The position numbers and the translations under genes were made by a program. This document shows positions 32,825 to 42,000 of a stretch of DNA of 64,000 bases, in pieces (the first letter of the stretch is position 1; each line of letters starts with the position of its first letter). Origin of the DNA: Nocardioides sp. SYSU D00038. GTDB taxonomy: Bacteria; Actinomycetota; Actinomycetes; Propionibacteriales; Nocardioidaceae. Below the pieces are notes generated by a model. That model did no database searches. It saw only the letters and a program-made list of their open reading frames with translations, and was not told the DNA's origin. The DNA is taken from assembly GCF_016924665.1 (NCBI RefSeq), contig NZ_JAFFJT010000016.1, positions 310,001 to 374,000 on the forward strand, read 5' to 3'.

Positions 32825-33859
32825 ATGCCGTCGCACTTCGATCACGATATCCTGGTGGCGCTACGCCAATGTGTCGGCGATGTTGAACTTGTGTCGCTTC
32901 AAGACGTCTCCCCCGGTCTGAGCGGGTCGCAAGTCCTCAAGGCCACTTGCAAGGACCGATCGGGCCAGGCCGGTGCTTGGTATCTGAAGGGCGCCAGCAC
33001 CTCGTCGTACTCCCCTCTGGGTCTCGACAACGAGTTGAACTCGGCTCGCGAGCGCGCGGTGTATCGGACGCCATACGCCCGACAGATCCCAGGCATCGAG
33101 ATTCCTGCGGCACAGGTGACTGACGACAATCGATGGATATGTATGGAGGACAGGTCTGAATCTATCGGGCAGCCTTATGATCCACGGCTCGCTGGGGCCG
33201 TGATGGATCGACTAGCAGGATTAGCCGAGTTCTCATCGAAGCTGCCACGTGGATGGCAAAACAGATTCCCGTTCGTACGATGCGGCTGGATGACTTATGC
33301 AGGGTTCATCGACGAAGCATTAGACAACCTGACGCAAGTCGAGAGGGCTGAGCTACCTTTCGCCGGCGCCCAATTGTCGCATTTTGACATAGGAACTTTG
33401 AGGCGTCTCCTACTTGAAGCGCAAGATATATCGAGCCTCGCTGAAGACCTTCCAACGACAATTCTTCATGGCGACCTCAATCCGTCGAACTGCGGAATAT
33501 CTCCCGTTGGAAATCTAGTCCTAATTGACTTTGAGCAAGTAGGGATCGGACCGATCGGGAGTGACGCAGCCACCTTTACCATGTTGTACAAGCGATTCGG
33601 AGGGACGGGGACGTGGACGACTGAGGACGCCATTCATCACTATCGCCGGGCGCTGGTCCAGCGGGGGGTTGAAGTCGAGCTGACCCAGATCTACTTGGCT
33701 TTCGCCATCTGGCAGTGCACTTGGGGGCTCCATCTCCGACTGGGGCCGGGCATGTCGTTCCTGCTCCGCGAGTCTGATAGCGCGAACTTGGTCCAAGCCC
33801 ATGACGTCTTCGACGGCCTTCGAGCGGCCGTCGCGTTCAGTGAGCGGATCTTCGCATGA
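32825..33859 (+). CDS. aminoglycoside-phosphotransferase-like kinase
   Basis: 344 residues with the APH/choline-kinase fold. The catalytic loop is H215-G-D-L-N-P-S-N and the metal-binding motif LIDFEQV follows about 20 residues later. A GAGGAAAC site precedes the ATG. In antibiotic clusters such kinases either inactivate the product for self-protection or phosphorylate an intermediate. The stop overlaps the next start by 4 bases. Confidence 0.85.
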   Translation: MPSHFDHDILVALRQCVGDVELVSLQDVSPGLSGSQVLKATCKDRSGQAGAWYLKGASTSSYSPLGLDNELNSARERAVYRTPYARQIPGIEIPAAQVTDDNRWICMEDRSESIGQPYDPRLAGAVMDRLAGLAEFSSKLPRGWQNRFPFVRCGWMTYAGFIDEALDNLTQVERAELPFAGAQLSHFDIGTLRRLLLEAQDISSLAEDLPTTILHGDLNPSNCGISPVGNLVLIDFEQVGIGPIGSDAATFTMLYKRFGGTGTWTTEDAIHHYRRALVQRGVEVELTQIYLAFAIWQCTWGLHLRLGPGMSFLLRESDSANLVQAHDVFDGLRAAVAFSERIFA

Positions 33860-35073
33860 CAACCGTCCTTGCCTTTCCGTGGCCCGCAGGCGCCGGGCAC
33901 GTCGGACGATGTATAGCCTTGGCTCGAGTGATGCGGGAGATGGGAGCTGACGTCGTGTTTGCTCGTGACGTAATCTCCGCCGCTAGCCGCGAGAAGTTTC
34001 GGACGCTGACTTTGCCAGCATCGTGGGACATACATTCCCCCCCGCCCCATGAAGGTTTCCTTTTTTCAAGCGGCATTGGTGAGGTGTTCTTTCAAAGCGG
34101 CTTGATAAGTGCTCCACGGGTGCGGGAATTGGTTGACACCTACCGAGACGCGATACGAGCGACATCTCCTACCCTGGTCATATCCCACATGGACCCGTGT
34201 GCTGTGAGCGCCGCTCGCATGGAGAACGTTCCGGTCCTTCAAGTGGCCGATGCAGACTTCTTCCGATCAAACGAGGTTCAATGGGATGACAACTTGCGTG
34301 CTCGTGAGTTATCAGATGTTGTCAAGGCCGCGTTTAAGAATGCGACTGGGTTCAGTTGCGAGTTCGTAAGTGATCTGCTAGTCGGTGACATAAACTGGAT
34401 AGCAAGTATTCCTGAAGTTGAATTGGTCGATCCCAACTATGGCCCGCCTCCAAACTTGTCCTACGTGGGTCCACTAATTTGGGATCCCGAGCCAGACTGG
34501 CGAGTCGATCTGTCTGCCCTAGCAGGAAGACCTCGGATTTACGCATCTGTTGGTCGCGGCGATCTTACACGGGGCGACTTCTCGGACGAGGCTCTTCTTT
34601 GTGGCGAGGATGCAGTTGCCCTACGGAGCCGAGGCATCGGCGAGTCCCGACGTTCTCTCAAGACGCCGCGTGTTCACGCCGTCGGTCTAGGCGGACTTAC
34701 TCGTGCTCTCGAATGGGCCGACGTCAGTGTGAGTCATGGCGGCCACTCGTCCATCATTGCCTCGCTGCGCGTCGGCGTTCCGGTCGTGGTAGTGCCGTCC
34801 ATGTCTGAGAACCAACACAACGGTCTCGACATGGTTGAACGAAACGGGCTCGGCGTCTGCGCTGTTCGAGCGGTCTCATGCGGCGATTCATGGGTCTGGA
34901 TGCATGGCTCTGATGAGGTCGCGCCAGCAGAATTCGACCAGGCTATTCGCGATGCTCTTTCTACAGTCGTCGCGGACGATGCGATTCGGATCAGAGTTCG
35001 GTGCGTCGCGGAGAAATTGAAGGCTGCGGAGCGCCGTCTGCCTCAGCTGGTTTCTGAGTTGGTGAAACTATGA
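33856..35073 (+). CDS. GT1/MGT-type glycosyltransferase (first of two)
   Basis: 405 residues with a GT-B fold: FPWPAGAGHVGRCIALARVM at the N-terminus (acceptor domain) and the donor-binding SHGGHSSIIASLRVGVPVVVVP in the C-terminal half. Resembles macrolide- and MurG-like transferases. It starts by 4-base overlap with the kinase gene and ends by 4-base overlap with the second transferase, so these are translationally coupled. Confidence 0.87.
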   Translation: MTTVLAFPWPAGAGHVGRCIALARVMREMGADVVFARDVISAASREKFRTLTLPASWDIHSPPPHEGFLFSSGIGEVFFQSGLISAPRVRELVDTYRDAIRATSPTLVISHMDPCAVSAARMENVPVLQVADADFFRSNEVQWDDNLRARELSDVVKAAFKNATGFSCEFVSDLLVGDINWIASIPEVELVDPNYGPPPNLSYVGPLIWDPEPDWRVDLSALAGRPRIYASVGRGDLTRGDFSDEALLCGEDAVALRSRGIGESRRSLKTPRVHAVGLGGLTRALEWADVSVSHGGHSSIIASLRVGVPVVVVPSMSENQHNGLDMVERNGLGVCAVRAVSCGDSWVWMHGSDEVAPAEFDQAIRDALSTVVADDAIRIRVRCVAEKLKAAERRLPQLVSELVKL

Positions 35074-36374
35074 CGACCTCAATCGGCTTCTTCCCCTGGA
35101 GCCACGGAGTGGGCTTCGGCTACATCGGCAGGCACCTTGAGATCGCCGGTCGACTCCGTGACCAGGGTTACGAGTGTTGGTTCGCCTGCGACTCGCGAGA
35201 GCGAATTGTCGAGCGCTGTGGGTTCCGGGTCGTTAGCGGGTCCGGGCAGCACGGGGTGGCCGTTCCCGACATGGGGAGGCGTCAAGGGGACTACGTGTCG
35301 ATCGCCAACCTGGACGTGTGCTTTGCCATCGCCGGGTACGCCAGGGCCGCGAGAGTCTGCGAAGACACAGCGCATGATTTCCGGATGATGCAAGAACTCA
35401 GGCCGGCGGCTGTCTTCGTAGACATGCAGCCGACGGCTGTTCTGGCGGCGCGGGCGCTTGGGCTCCCAGTCATATCCACGGGCGATTCCGACTTCTTCCG
35501 AGAGACCCAGAACAGTTGGATGCCGTGGATCCCAGAAGGCGAAGTGCGAAACCCGTACCCGTCTTGCTTACCGGCGTTTGGCGAGGCATACCGTCAGTAC
35601 TCGCTTCGCCCACCTCGAACGATCAGCGAGACGCTCCGCGGAGACGTAACACTGATCGCGTCAGCCGCCGAACTTGAACGCTCCCAACCTCCCCTTCCCT
35701 CGTGGGAGGCGATCAAGTACATGGGCCTGGTTGCGTGGGAGCCCCCGTGGTCGACGGCTACGGAAGAGCTAGCTGAATGGAACGCCCCTGCGGGCAAGCG
35801 GGTGTTCATAACCTTGGGCCATGGCGGCAAGAACACGGAGGGTCAACTTCAGTCAGTCATCGACGGAAGCCTCGACGCGGGCGCGCATGTCTTTCTATCC
35901 ACAGGCTTCCGAGGTGAAACTGGGTCCCAGAACAGCGATCGCCTTCGTGTCGGTGAGTTCGTTGGTATCAGGGCAGGAACGGACTGGGCCGACCTCGTGA
36001 TTGCCCATGGCGGGTATAGCACCGTCCTGAACTGCTTGCGGTCAGGGAAGGCTTCGATCCATCTGCCCTTCATGTCAGAACAGGAAGCGAACGCGCGCAT
36101 CTTCGTCGAGGACAACGGAGCGGGTTTGCTCGCGCGTCGAACGAGTTTGGACTCTACGACGAGGCATTTCGTCCAATCCGATCTCTTCCCAGAGCTCCCA
36201 GTCGAGGACGAGGACCCAAGAGTTCGATGGGCAGCAGGTGTCGATCACGCACTCTCGCTGAAGAGTTTGCAACTGAGTGCGCGGCGTCTTGCGGGCTATC
36301 TGCAAGCGGCGGAGTGCGACTTTACTTTCGAAGCTCAGATCGAGGAGGCAGTGGCACGAAATGACCGAGGATGA
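35070..36374 (+). CDS. GT1/MGT-type glycosyltransferase (second of two)
   Basis: 434 residues, GT-B fold, clearly a relative of the preceding gene (N-terminus FFPWSHGVGFGYIGRHLEIA versus FPWPAGAGHVGRCIALARV). The donor site is IAHGGYSTVLNCLRSGKASI. Two paralogous transferases in a row suggest either two sequential sugar transfers or a transferase with a helper. The stop overlaps the ACP gene by 14 bases. Confidence 0.87.
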   Translation: MTTSIGFFPWSHGVGFGYIGRHLEIAGRLRDQGYECWFACDSRERIVERCGFRVVSGSGQHGVAVPDMGRRQGDYVSIANLDVCFAIAGYARAARVCEDTAHDFRMMQELRPAAVFVDMQPTAVLAARALGLPVISTGDSDFFRETQNSWMPWIPEGEVRNPYPSCLPAFGEAYRQYSLRPPRTISETLRGDVTLIASAAELERSQPPLPSWEAIKYMGLVAWEPPWSTATEELAEWNAPAGKRVFITLGHGGKNTEGQLQSVIDGSLDAGAHVFLSTGFRGETGSQNSDRLRVGEFVGIRAGTDWADLVIAHGGYSTVLNCLRSGKASIHLPFMSEQEANARIFVEDNGAGLLARRTSLDSTTRHFVQSDLFPELPVEDEDPRVRWAAGVDHALSLKSLQLSARRLAGYLQAAECDFTFEAQIEEAVARNDRG

Positions 36375-36615
36375 CGTTCTGGAGGGGATCACTAGGCTGA
36401 TCCGTCGCGTGAGTGGGGGTCGCATACGGGAGGACGATCCGATCGAGCGCACTTGGACAATTGAGCAGGATCCAGTCGGGCTTGACTCCCTTGACTTCGT
36501 TGAGCTTATCGTAAGCATCGAAGAGGAATACCAAGTGATAGCGGCTGATCACGATCTCGGTGCGATTGTGACGGTCGGCGACCTCGAAGATGCGGTACGC
36601 AGATGGATTGGGTAG
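36361..36615 (+). CDS. acyl carrier protein
   Basis: 84 residues with the phosphopantetheine attachment serine S43 in GLDSLDFVEL and the acidic helix VSIEEEY. It is a stand-alone carrier; no polyketide or peptide synthetase is nearby, but an AMP-ligase and a papain-like acyltransferase candidate are. That points to transfer of a single activated acyl or amino-acyl unit to the product. Confidence 0.9.
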   Translation: MTEDDVLEGITRLIRRVSGGRIREDDPIERTWTIEQDPVGLDSLDFVELIVSIEEEYQVIAADHDLGAIVTVGDLEDAVRRWIG

Positions 36616-37745
36616 GCGATTCTAGGGTCTCGATTGTCCTTACAACGATAAACCTCCCAATCGTTGTCCGGGATCATCTCGAACGGTTGGGAACTTGGCG
36701 GGATACCGTTCACTTCGTGATCGTCGGTGACCTAAAGACGCCAGCGGAAGCCCGAAAATTCTTGAGCGCATTGGACTGGATGCATCATAGCTACCAGTAC
36801 CTGGATCCGGACGACCAGATCCGTTGGCTTGAGTCCTTTCCAGAGTTGGATAAGATCCTCCAGTGGAATTCGATTCAGCGACGCAACCTCGGGTATCTCG
36901 TTGCCCTTGAGGCCGGAGCAAGGTCCATCGTCACGATCGATGACGACAATTTCCCGCTCGCCGATGATTTCGTTTCTGAACACGTCGAGGGTCTCGGCGA
37001 TTGGGTGGAGGGGACTGTCGCCGAATCCGAGCTGGGATGGATCAACGTATGTGAGGCACTCGTTTTTGACGGCGGCTTTACGCCGTATCATCGGGGGTTT
37101 CCCGTCGTCGCGAGATTCCAGCAGGCCAACATATCGCTGTCGAAGCGACAGATAAGGCCGGTCGTTAACGCGGGGCTATGGCTGGGTGAGCCTGACGTCG
37201 ATGCGGCGACCCGCGTGACTGCACCCGCCAGTGCGGTCGCCAGTGCGTCGGACTGGCCAAGCCGTTTCGCTTTAGCTCCAGGTACGTGGTCGCCCTTCAA
37301 CTCTCAAAACACCGCATTCTCATCGTCAATCCTGGTGACCATGTATCTGGTCGTCATGAGGCGGAAGTATCGAGGGCAGTCCGTGGATCGGTATGACGAC
37401 ATCTGGGCCAGCTACTTCGCGCGACTCATCATCGACTCGATGGGGGACGCCGTTCAATACGGTACGCCGCTAGTCCGACAAGTTCGGAACGAACACAATC
37501 ATGCGGTCGACCTCATAGGCGAGGCGCCCGGCATGCTGTTGACCGACGGATTAGTCGAGGCACTCCGGAGTTTCGTGATCCGAGAGTCAACCTATGATGC
37601 CGGCTACCGGAGTCTAAGTGACCAGCTGCGTACACACTATTCTCGCGATGGGATCGATGAAGACGAACGAATCTTCTGGAATGACATAGCGCATGAAATG
37701 ATCGTGTGGGCTGATGTCGTCAGTTCAGTAGGGGGAGTACGGTGA
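36603..37745 (+). CDS. RGP-like (GT75) NDP-sugar mutase or glycosyltransferase
   Basis: 380 residues. The pattern matches plant reversibly glycosylated polypeptides: IVTIDDDNFP (metal-binding DDD), NAGLWLGEPDVDAATR (compare GLWLNIPDYDAPT in plant RGP), FNSQNTAF and RYDDIWASY. Plant enzymes interconvert UDP-arabinopyranose and furanose; in A201A biosynthesis an RGP homologue, MtdL, is a GDP-L-galactose pyranose-furanose mutase that works beside a GDP-mannose 3,5-epimerase. The same pair occurs in this island, so a GDP-L-galactose mutase is the leading guess; a transferase role is the alternative. Confidence 0.75.
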   Translation: MDWVGDSRVSIVLTTINLPIVVRDHLERLGTWRDTVHFVIVGDLKTPAEARKFLSALDWMHHSYQYLDPDDQIRWLESFPELDKILQWNSIQRRNLGYLVALEAGARSIVTIDDDNFPLADDFVSEHVEGLGDWVEGTVAESELGWINVCEALVFDGGFTPYHRGFPVVARFQQANISLSKRQIRPVVNAGLWLGEPDVDAATRVTAPASAVASASDWPSRFALAPGTWSPFNSQNTAFSSSILVTMYLVVMRRKYRGQSVDRYDDIWASYFARLIIDSMGDAVQYGTPLVRQVRNEHNHAVDLIGEAPGMLLTDGLVEALRSFVIRESTYDAGYRSLSDQLRTHYSRDGIDEDERIFWNDIAHEMIVWADVVSSVGGVR

Positions 37746-38509
37746 AAGCTCGTTTTGCTGGGCGAGTTGCATTGGTTACGGGGGCCTCCTCCGGTATTGG
37801 ACTGGCTACGGCGCGGCAGTTGGCGCGTGAAGGGGCGAAAGTTGTCAATTTGGATGTGAGGCCGCCTGCGGAGGAAGAGCGCGATGCAGAAATACTCACG
37901 GTCCTTGGAGATGTTAGAGAGCATACAGACTGCCAGAGGGCGGTCGCTGTCGCCGTTGCAGAGGGCGGAAGGCTCGATCTTCTGTTTTGCAACGCTGGCG
38001 TGTTTGAAGGCGGGACGGTAGAGAGCCAAACGCTTGAGGCCTGGGATCAGCAGGTTGATGTAATGCTCAAGGGTACCTTTCTCAGCTGTAAGGCGGCGGT
38101 TCCGGCTCTCCGAGCGTCGGGTGGCGGCTCGATCGTGCTCAGTGGTTCTAACTGCTCACACATCGGATGCTCAGGGAGATTCGCCTATACGGCAGTTAAA
38201 GCGGCGATGCCCGTGTTGGCGAAACAGTTGTCGAATGACTACTACCACAGTGCGGGAATCCGAGCGAACTGCGTTTCTCCGGGTTACGTCGAGACCGAGA
38301 TGACCACAGAGATCTGGCGCAATCAGAGTGGCAGCGGGGCGGACGAGCTGCCGCCTGAGAACGTTGTTTCAAGGTGGCAGAGGGCTGAGTCAATAGCCAG
38401 TGTGGTTACATTTCTAATGTCCGACGAAGCCGCTGATGTCACAGGGGTTACCGTACCCGTCTCGCGGACGGCTCTTCTGCGTGTGGCCGGGATGCGGCTC
38501 GGCGGATGA
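37742..38509 (+). CDS. short-chain dehydrogenase/reductase
   Basis: 255 residues, classical SDR: TGASSGIGLATA cofactor motif, NAG near residue 85, and the YTAVK catalytic Tyr/Lys. The acidic residue in NLDVRPP suggests NAD(H) preference. The GTG start overlaps the previous stop. The C-terminus departs from the usual VDGG pattern (VTVPVSRTALLRVAGM), which may reflect an unusual substrate pocket. Confidence 0.87.
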   Translation: MKARFAGRVALVTGASSGIGLATARQLAREGAKVVNLDVRPPAEEERDAEILTVLGDVREHTDCQRAVAVAVAEGGRLDLLFCNAGVFEGGTVESQTLEAWDQQVDVMLKGTFLSCKAAVPALRASGGGSIVLSGSNCSHIGCSGRFAYTAVKAAMPVLAKQLSNDYYHSAGIRANCVSPGYVETEMTTEIWRNQSGSGADELPPENVVSRWQRAESIASVVTFLMSDEAADVTGVTVPVSRTALLRVAGMRLGG

Positions 38510-39327
38510 GCGCTGTGAGCTGGCAGATCGTGCCGCGCGCCTATGGCTTCGGCCGAGCCGATGATGGGGTTCCGACATCCCTGAAGGCTGGGCCACTCCT
38601 TGCGGCAGGGGCAGGCTACGAAAGCGTTTCCTTCGACGCGGCCTTCCTGCCGCACGCTGAGAGCGCCGGCCCATGGCTTGCATGGCTTGACGCGCTTGGC
38701 ATCCGAATCGACAGTGTGTTTCTTGAGTTCACGGGAGAAGACCTAGACGAGGCTGCACGTGTGCTGGCTGGGGCCACGGCGACAGTCCGAGCGAGCGGGG
38801 ATAGCGCGCGTGTGACGGTTGCGGTCACAGATCGCCGGTCCGGGCGGGTGGGCTGTGACGCCGATATCGAAACGACAGTGCGATGCGTCGAACACCTCAG
38901 AGGCGAAGCATCCCTGCACGATCTGGCGATCGATTGGCACCCTCATGCTGTTGCTCTCGAGCGCCCTGATCTGGAGGAACTGGTTGGAAGACTGGGGGAC
39001 GTGGGGGCCGGCGTATGCCTCGACCTTGGCTGGTTGGCCAGAGCCCGAGTGGCCGAAACCGATCTGCCGGGGATCCTATGGTCGTCGGCAGGGAGCATTC
39101 AGTTCCGCGATGTGCAGGCTGATGGCGCATGGGCCGAGGACTTCTCCGATCGAGATGCTCTAGGTGCGCGGGTGATCGAGCTCATAGAGGGCGCCCAAGC
39201 GACTGCGTATTGCGTGGAACTCTTTCGAGACAAGGCGACCGTCGTGACGTCCACGTTGCCGGAGCAAGCTGAGGTGTCCTTGAAGACTGCCCAGAGGATC
39301 GTGACGGCGGATGCGCATCGACCCTGA
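38506..39327 (+). CDS. sugar phosphate isomerase/epimerase-like TIM barrel
   Basis: 273 residues of the xylose-isomerase-like/AP-endonuclease-2 superfamily. Candidate metal or acid residues occur in DWHPH, CLDLGWLARA, IQFRDVQADG and YCVELF. Such proteins isomerise or epimerise sugars or act as lyases on 3-keto sugars. It is coupled to the SDR upstream (4-base overlap) and to the GMC oxidase downstream (17-base overlap). The exact reaction is unknown. Confidence 0.7.
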   Translation: MSAVSWQIVPRAYGFGRADDGVPTSLKAGPLLAAGAGYESVSFDAAFLPHAESAGPWLAWLDALGIRIDSVFLEFTGEDLDEAARVLAGATATVRASGDSARVTVAVTDRRSGRVGCDADIETTVRCVEHLRGEASLHDLAIDWHPHAVALERPDLEELVGRLGDVGAGVCLDLGWLARARVAETDLPGILWSSAGSIQFRDVQADGAWAEDFSDRDALGARVIELIEGAQATAYCVELFRDKATVVTSTLPEQAEVSLKTAQRIVTADAHRP

Positions 39328-40645
39328 CTTCATTGTAGTAGGCGCAGGGACTTCTGGAGCAGTCGTTGCGACCGAGCTCGCGGATCGCGGCGCGAGAGTG
39401 TTGCTTGTGGAGCGCGGTGGTGCCTCGCCTCGTTTTAGGGCCGCAGGCGCACGAATGAGTGGGATTCGCACTGAGGCGACCAATACAGGCGTCAAACTCC
39501 TCTCGGGTGTCGGGGTCGGTGGAACCTCTGAGCTACACGGCGGGATCGCGCTGCGGGGGTTCGCGGAGGACTACGCGCGCTGGGAGCACCGAGCCGAAAG
39601 CCACGAGTGGGGGACGGAGCGCTGCCTCGCGGACTTGGACGACTACCTCGTGCGGCGTGAGCTAGTCCGCGAGTTCCGTGATGCTTCAGACTTCGGGGCC
39701 TTCGGTCAAGGGTTCATCGAGGCGGGAATCAGTTCCGGCTATCCCGCGGTCGAACGAGGGTTTGACAGTCTGCACACGCTGGGCGTTGGGGTGATGCCTG
39801 TTCTTCAAACCACAGGGGGGCGACATGCGTCGGTTGCAAGTACGCTGCGTGCGGCGCTCACGTCGACCTCGGCCCTCGAAACCTGGGACCATACGGAAGC
39901 CACTCGAGTTGTTATCCGGAACGGGACCGCGCTAGGGGTGGAGCTGAGTGGTCCGAGGGGCACGACGTATGTCAGAGGAGGGGCGGTCGTTCTATGCGCT
40001 GGTTCTCCAGGCAGCGCCCGGCTGCTCCGCCGAAGTCTGCCTGAGGCGCAAGCGGCAAATCTCGGAAGGAGAGCTGGTGTCATCCGCAATCACTATTCAC
40101 GCTGGAAGGTGATTGATGGTCTCGAGGAATCAGTGATGCCACCAACGAATCTATTCGGCCTCGCCGCTGCGACTTACGAAGACGGACTGCACCTGCGCGT
40201 GGAAGCTTTTGCGATGGCCGTGCGAGACCGACCGGCATTGGTTCTGAGCGCCACCTCGTACACGTCCAATAGCGAGATCGAGCTGGGCGAGGACACAGAT
40301 CCGCCGATCCTCAGAATGCGTGACAGCCAAGCGCTACAGCGTGCGATGGAAATCGCCGATGGCCTTCTGGGGGAGACATCCCTAGAATCTCTCTTGGGCT
40401 CGGGTCACCGAGGGCGCCCCTGGCTTAAGCGGGTCCGGAGCGCCCATCACCTTCATGGCGGAGCTCCGATGGGTAGTGACCCAGAAGGCGCGACGGTAGA
40501 TGCCGACCTCCGAGTGATCGGCACAGATAGATTGTGGGTGGCAGACCTGTCGACTGTTCCAACGCTCTTCACCAATAACACACACCTCCTGGCGCTGGTT
40601 ATCGGCTACAAGGCCGGTAAGGCCTTGGTGACGGAGAAGGCATAG
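39311..40645 (+). CDS. GMC-family FAD-dependent oxidoreductase
   Basis: 444 residues. The FAD-binding motif is FIVVGAGTSGAVVATEL with VLLVERGG, then GVGVGGTSELHGG, and the C-terminal catalytic region has HLHGGAPMG and NNTHLLALVIGYKAGKAL (His and Asn/His pair). GMC enzymes oxidise alcohols, including C2 or C3 hydroxyls of sugars. Its coupling with an SDR and a sugar-isomerase-like barrel suggests sequential oxidation and rearrangement of a sugar ring. Confidence 0.87.
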   Translation: MRIDPDFIVVGAGTSGAVVATELADRGARVLLVERGGASPRFRAAGARMSGIRTEATNTGVKLLSGVGVGGTSELHGGIALRGFAEDYARWEHRAESHEWGTERCLADLDDYLVRRELVREFRDASDFGAFGQGFIEAGISSGYPAVERGFDSLHTLGVGVMPVLQTTGGRHASVASTLRAALTSTSALETWDHTEATRVVIRNGTALGVELSGPRGTTYVRGGAVVLCAGSPGSARLLRRSLPEAQAANLGRRAGVIRNHYSRWKVIDGLEESVMPPTNLFGLAAATYEDGLHLRVEAFAMAVRDRPALVLSATSYTSNSEIELGEDTDPPILRMRDSQALQRAMEIADGLLGETSLESLLGSGHRGRPWLKRVRSAHHLHGGAPMGSDPEGATVDADLRVIGTDRLWVADLSTVPTLFTNNTHLLALVIGYKAGKALVTEKA

Positions 40646-40647
40646 CA

Positions 40648-41949
40648 GTGGAGTTTCTCGGAGATTTCCAACCGCAGATCACCGTCGACATCCTCGATGA
40701 GCAGGTTCAGCGCCTGAGTGACCAGCTTGACGGACGCGATGGCGTCGCAGTCACCGTGAAGTCGGATCGGTACGACCTCTTAGCTGTGACGCTCCTGGCT
40801 GCTCGGCGAGCACGCCGACCGGTCCTTGTGATGGATAGCGCCGCAAGGGCACCTGAGGTCTCAGCTCTCATGGAGCGCGTGGGAAGCGATTGCCTGATCG
40901 AACCAGCTGACAGCAGCCGTCACTGGAGCTTGAACCTCCGACGTGCCCAGTCGAGGGTTCTGGACGGGCTTTCGGATCACGTTCTGTTGGCGAGTTCGGG
41001 CACCACGGGAGTGCCGAAGCTCGTGATCAGGAGGGCCGCGAGTTTGGACGAAGAGGTCCTGTCAACCCATAGAGCGTTGGGGATCGATCGGTCTGCCAAC
41101 TTCACGCTTGTCGTCGCTGTCTCGCCTTCGTATGCCTTCGGCTTTGTCCAAGGACTGTGGGCGGTCATGGAGGCTGGAGGGCGTTGCTACCAATTGAGAA
41201 CTCACACCGCGAGTGCGCTCGAACGCGCGCTCTCCGCCGTCAGTTCCACGCTGCTCTTGGCACCGCCGGGTCTGATCGGTGTCTGGTCACGGCGCGAGCC
41301 AAGGACGACCTGTCACGCGGGCGTCGCGCTGACGGGGGGCACGCCGCTCGCCGAGTCGGTACGGCTCGATTTTCAGACGAGATGGCGCACACCGGTGCGT
41401 GAGCTGTATGGAAGCACCGAGGCCGGCGTCGTGGCAATGACCGATAGCGAAGGTCGGATGAAGCTGCTGCCTGAAGTCGATTCTCGGGTCGACGATAAGA
41501 ACGAGCTGTCCGTTAGGTCGCCATTCTCGGGGACGCTCTTGAATGACGACCGCGCAGCACGCGAGTGGGTCGCCCTCGGTGATCGCGTGCAGGTGTCGCC
41601 CGGCGGCTATCTTAGCCTTGGAGGTCGGGTCGACTCGGGGATTGACCTCAACGGGCGGCTCGTGGATCCGCATGAGATCGAACTCGCGACCCTCACAATA
41701 TCCGGCGTAGTCGAGGCAAAGATTGTAGAACTCGTTCGGGCCAGCAAGAAGCAACTCGTCCTGTTCTACGCGGGCAGTCTGTCGAAACAGGTCGTAATTC
41801 AGGAACTGTCGAGCATCGTTTCACCCCACAAGGTTCCGGCGAGAGCTGTCCATCTTCCGGAGCTTCCAAAGACGGTCCGCGGCAAAATCGACGTCGATCG
41901 CCTCCGCCTCGAATTCGGCATCGAGGACGCGTCAGTGGCGTCGCTGTAG
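40648..41949 (+). CDS. AMP-dependent acyl-ACP/CoA ligase (ANL superfamily)
   Basis: 433 residues from a GTG start 2 bases after the GMC gene. Shorter than usual for the family, with reduced N-terminal part. The P-loop is LASSGTTGVPKL, then ELYGSTEAGV, ALGDRVQV (adenylate-binding Asp), GRVDSGIDLNGRLVDP and the C-terminal lysine PKTVRGKIDVDRL. It probably activates an acid and loads it on the cluster's carrier protein. Confidence 0.87.
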   Translation: MEFLGDFQPQITVDILDEQVQRLSDQLDGRDGVAVTVKSDRYDLLAVTLLAARRARRPVLVMDSAARAPEVSALMERVGSDCLIEPADSSRHWSLNLRRAQSRVLDGLSDHVLLASSGTTGVPKLVIRRAASLDEEVLSTHRALGIDRSANFTLVVAVSPSYAFGFVQGLWAVMEAGGRCYQLRTHTASALERALSAVSSTLLLAPPGLIGVWSRREPRTTCHAGVALTGGTPLAESVRLDFQTRWRTPVRELYGSTEAGVVAMTDSEGRMKLLPEVDSRVDDKNELSVRSPFSGTLLNDDRAAREWVALGDRVQVSPGGYLSLGGRVDSGIDLNGRLVDPHEIELATLTISGVVEAKIVELVRASKKQLVLFYAGSLSKQVVIQELSSIVSPHKVPARAVHLPELPKTVRGKIDVDRLRLEFGIEDASVASL

Positions 41950-42000
41950 CACATCCCACCCTGGCCGCGTCCATCAGCGCCAGAGAACAGAGGCGATCAG

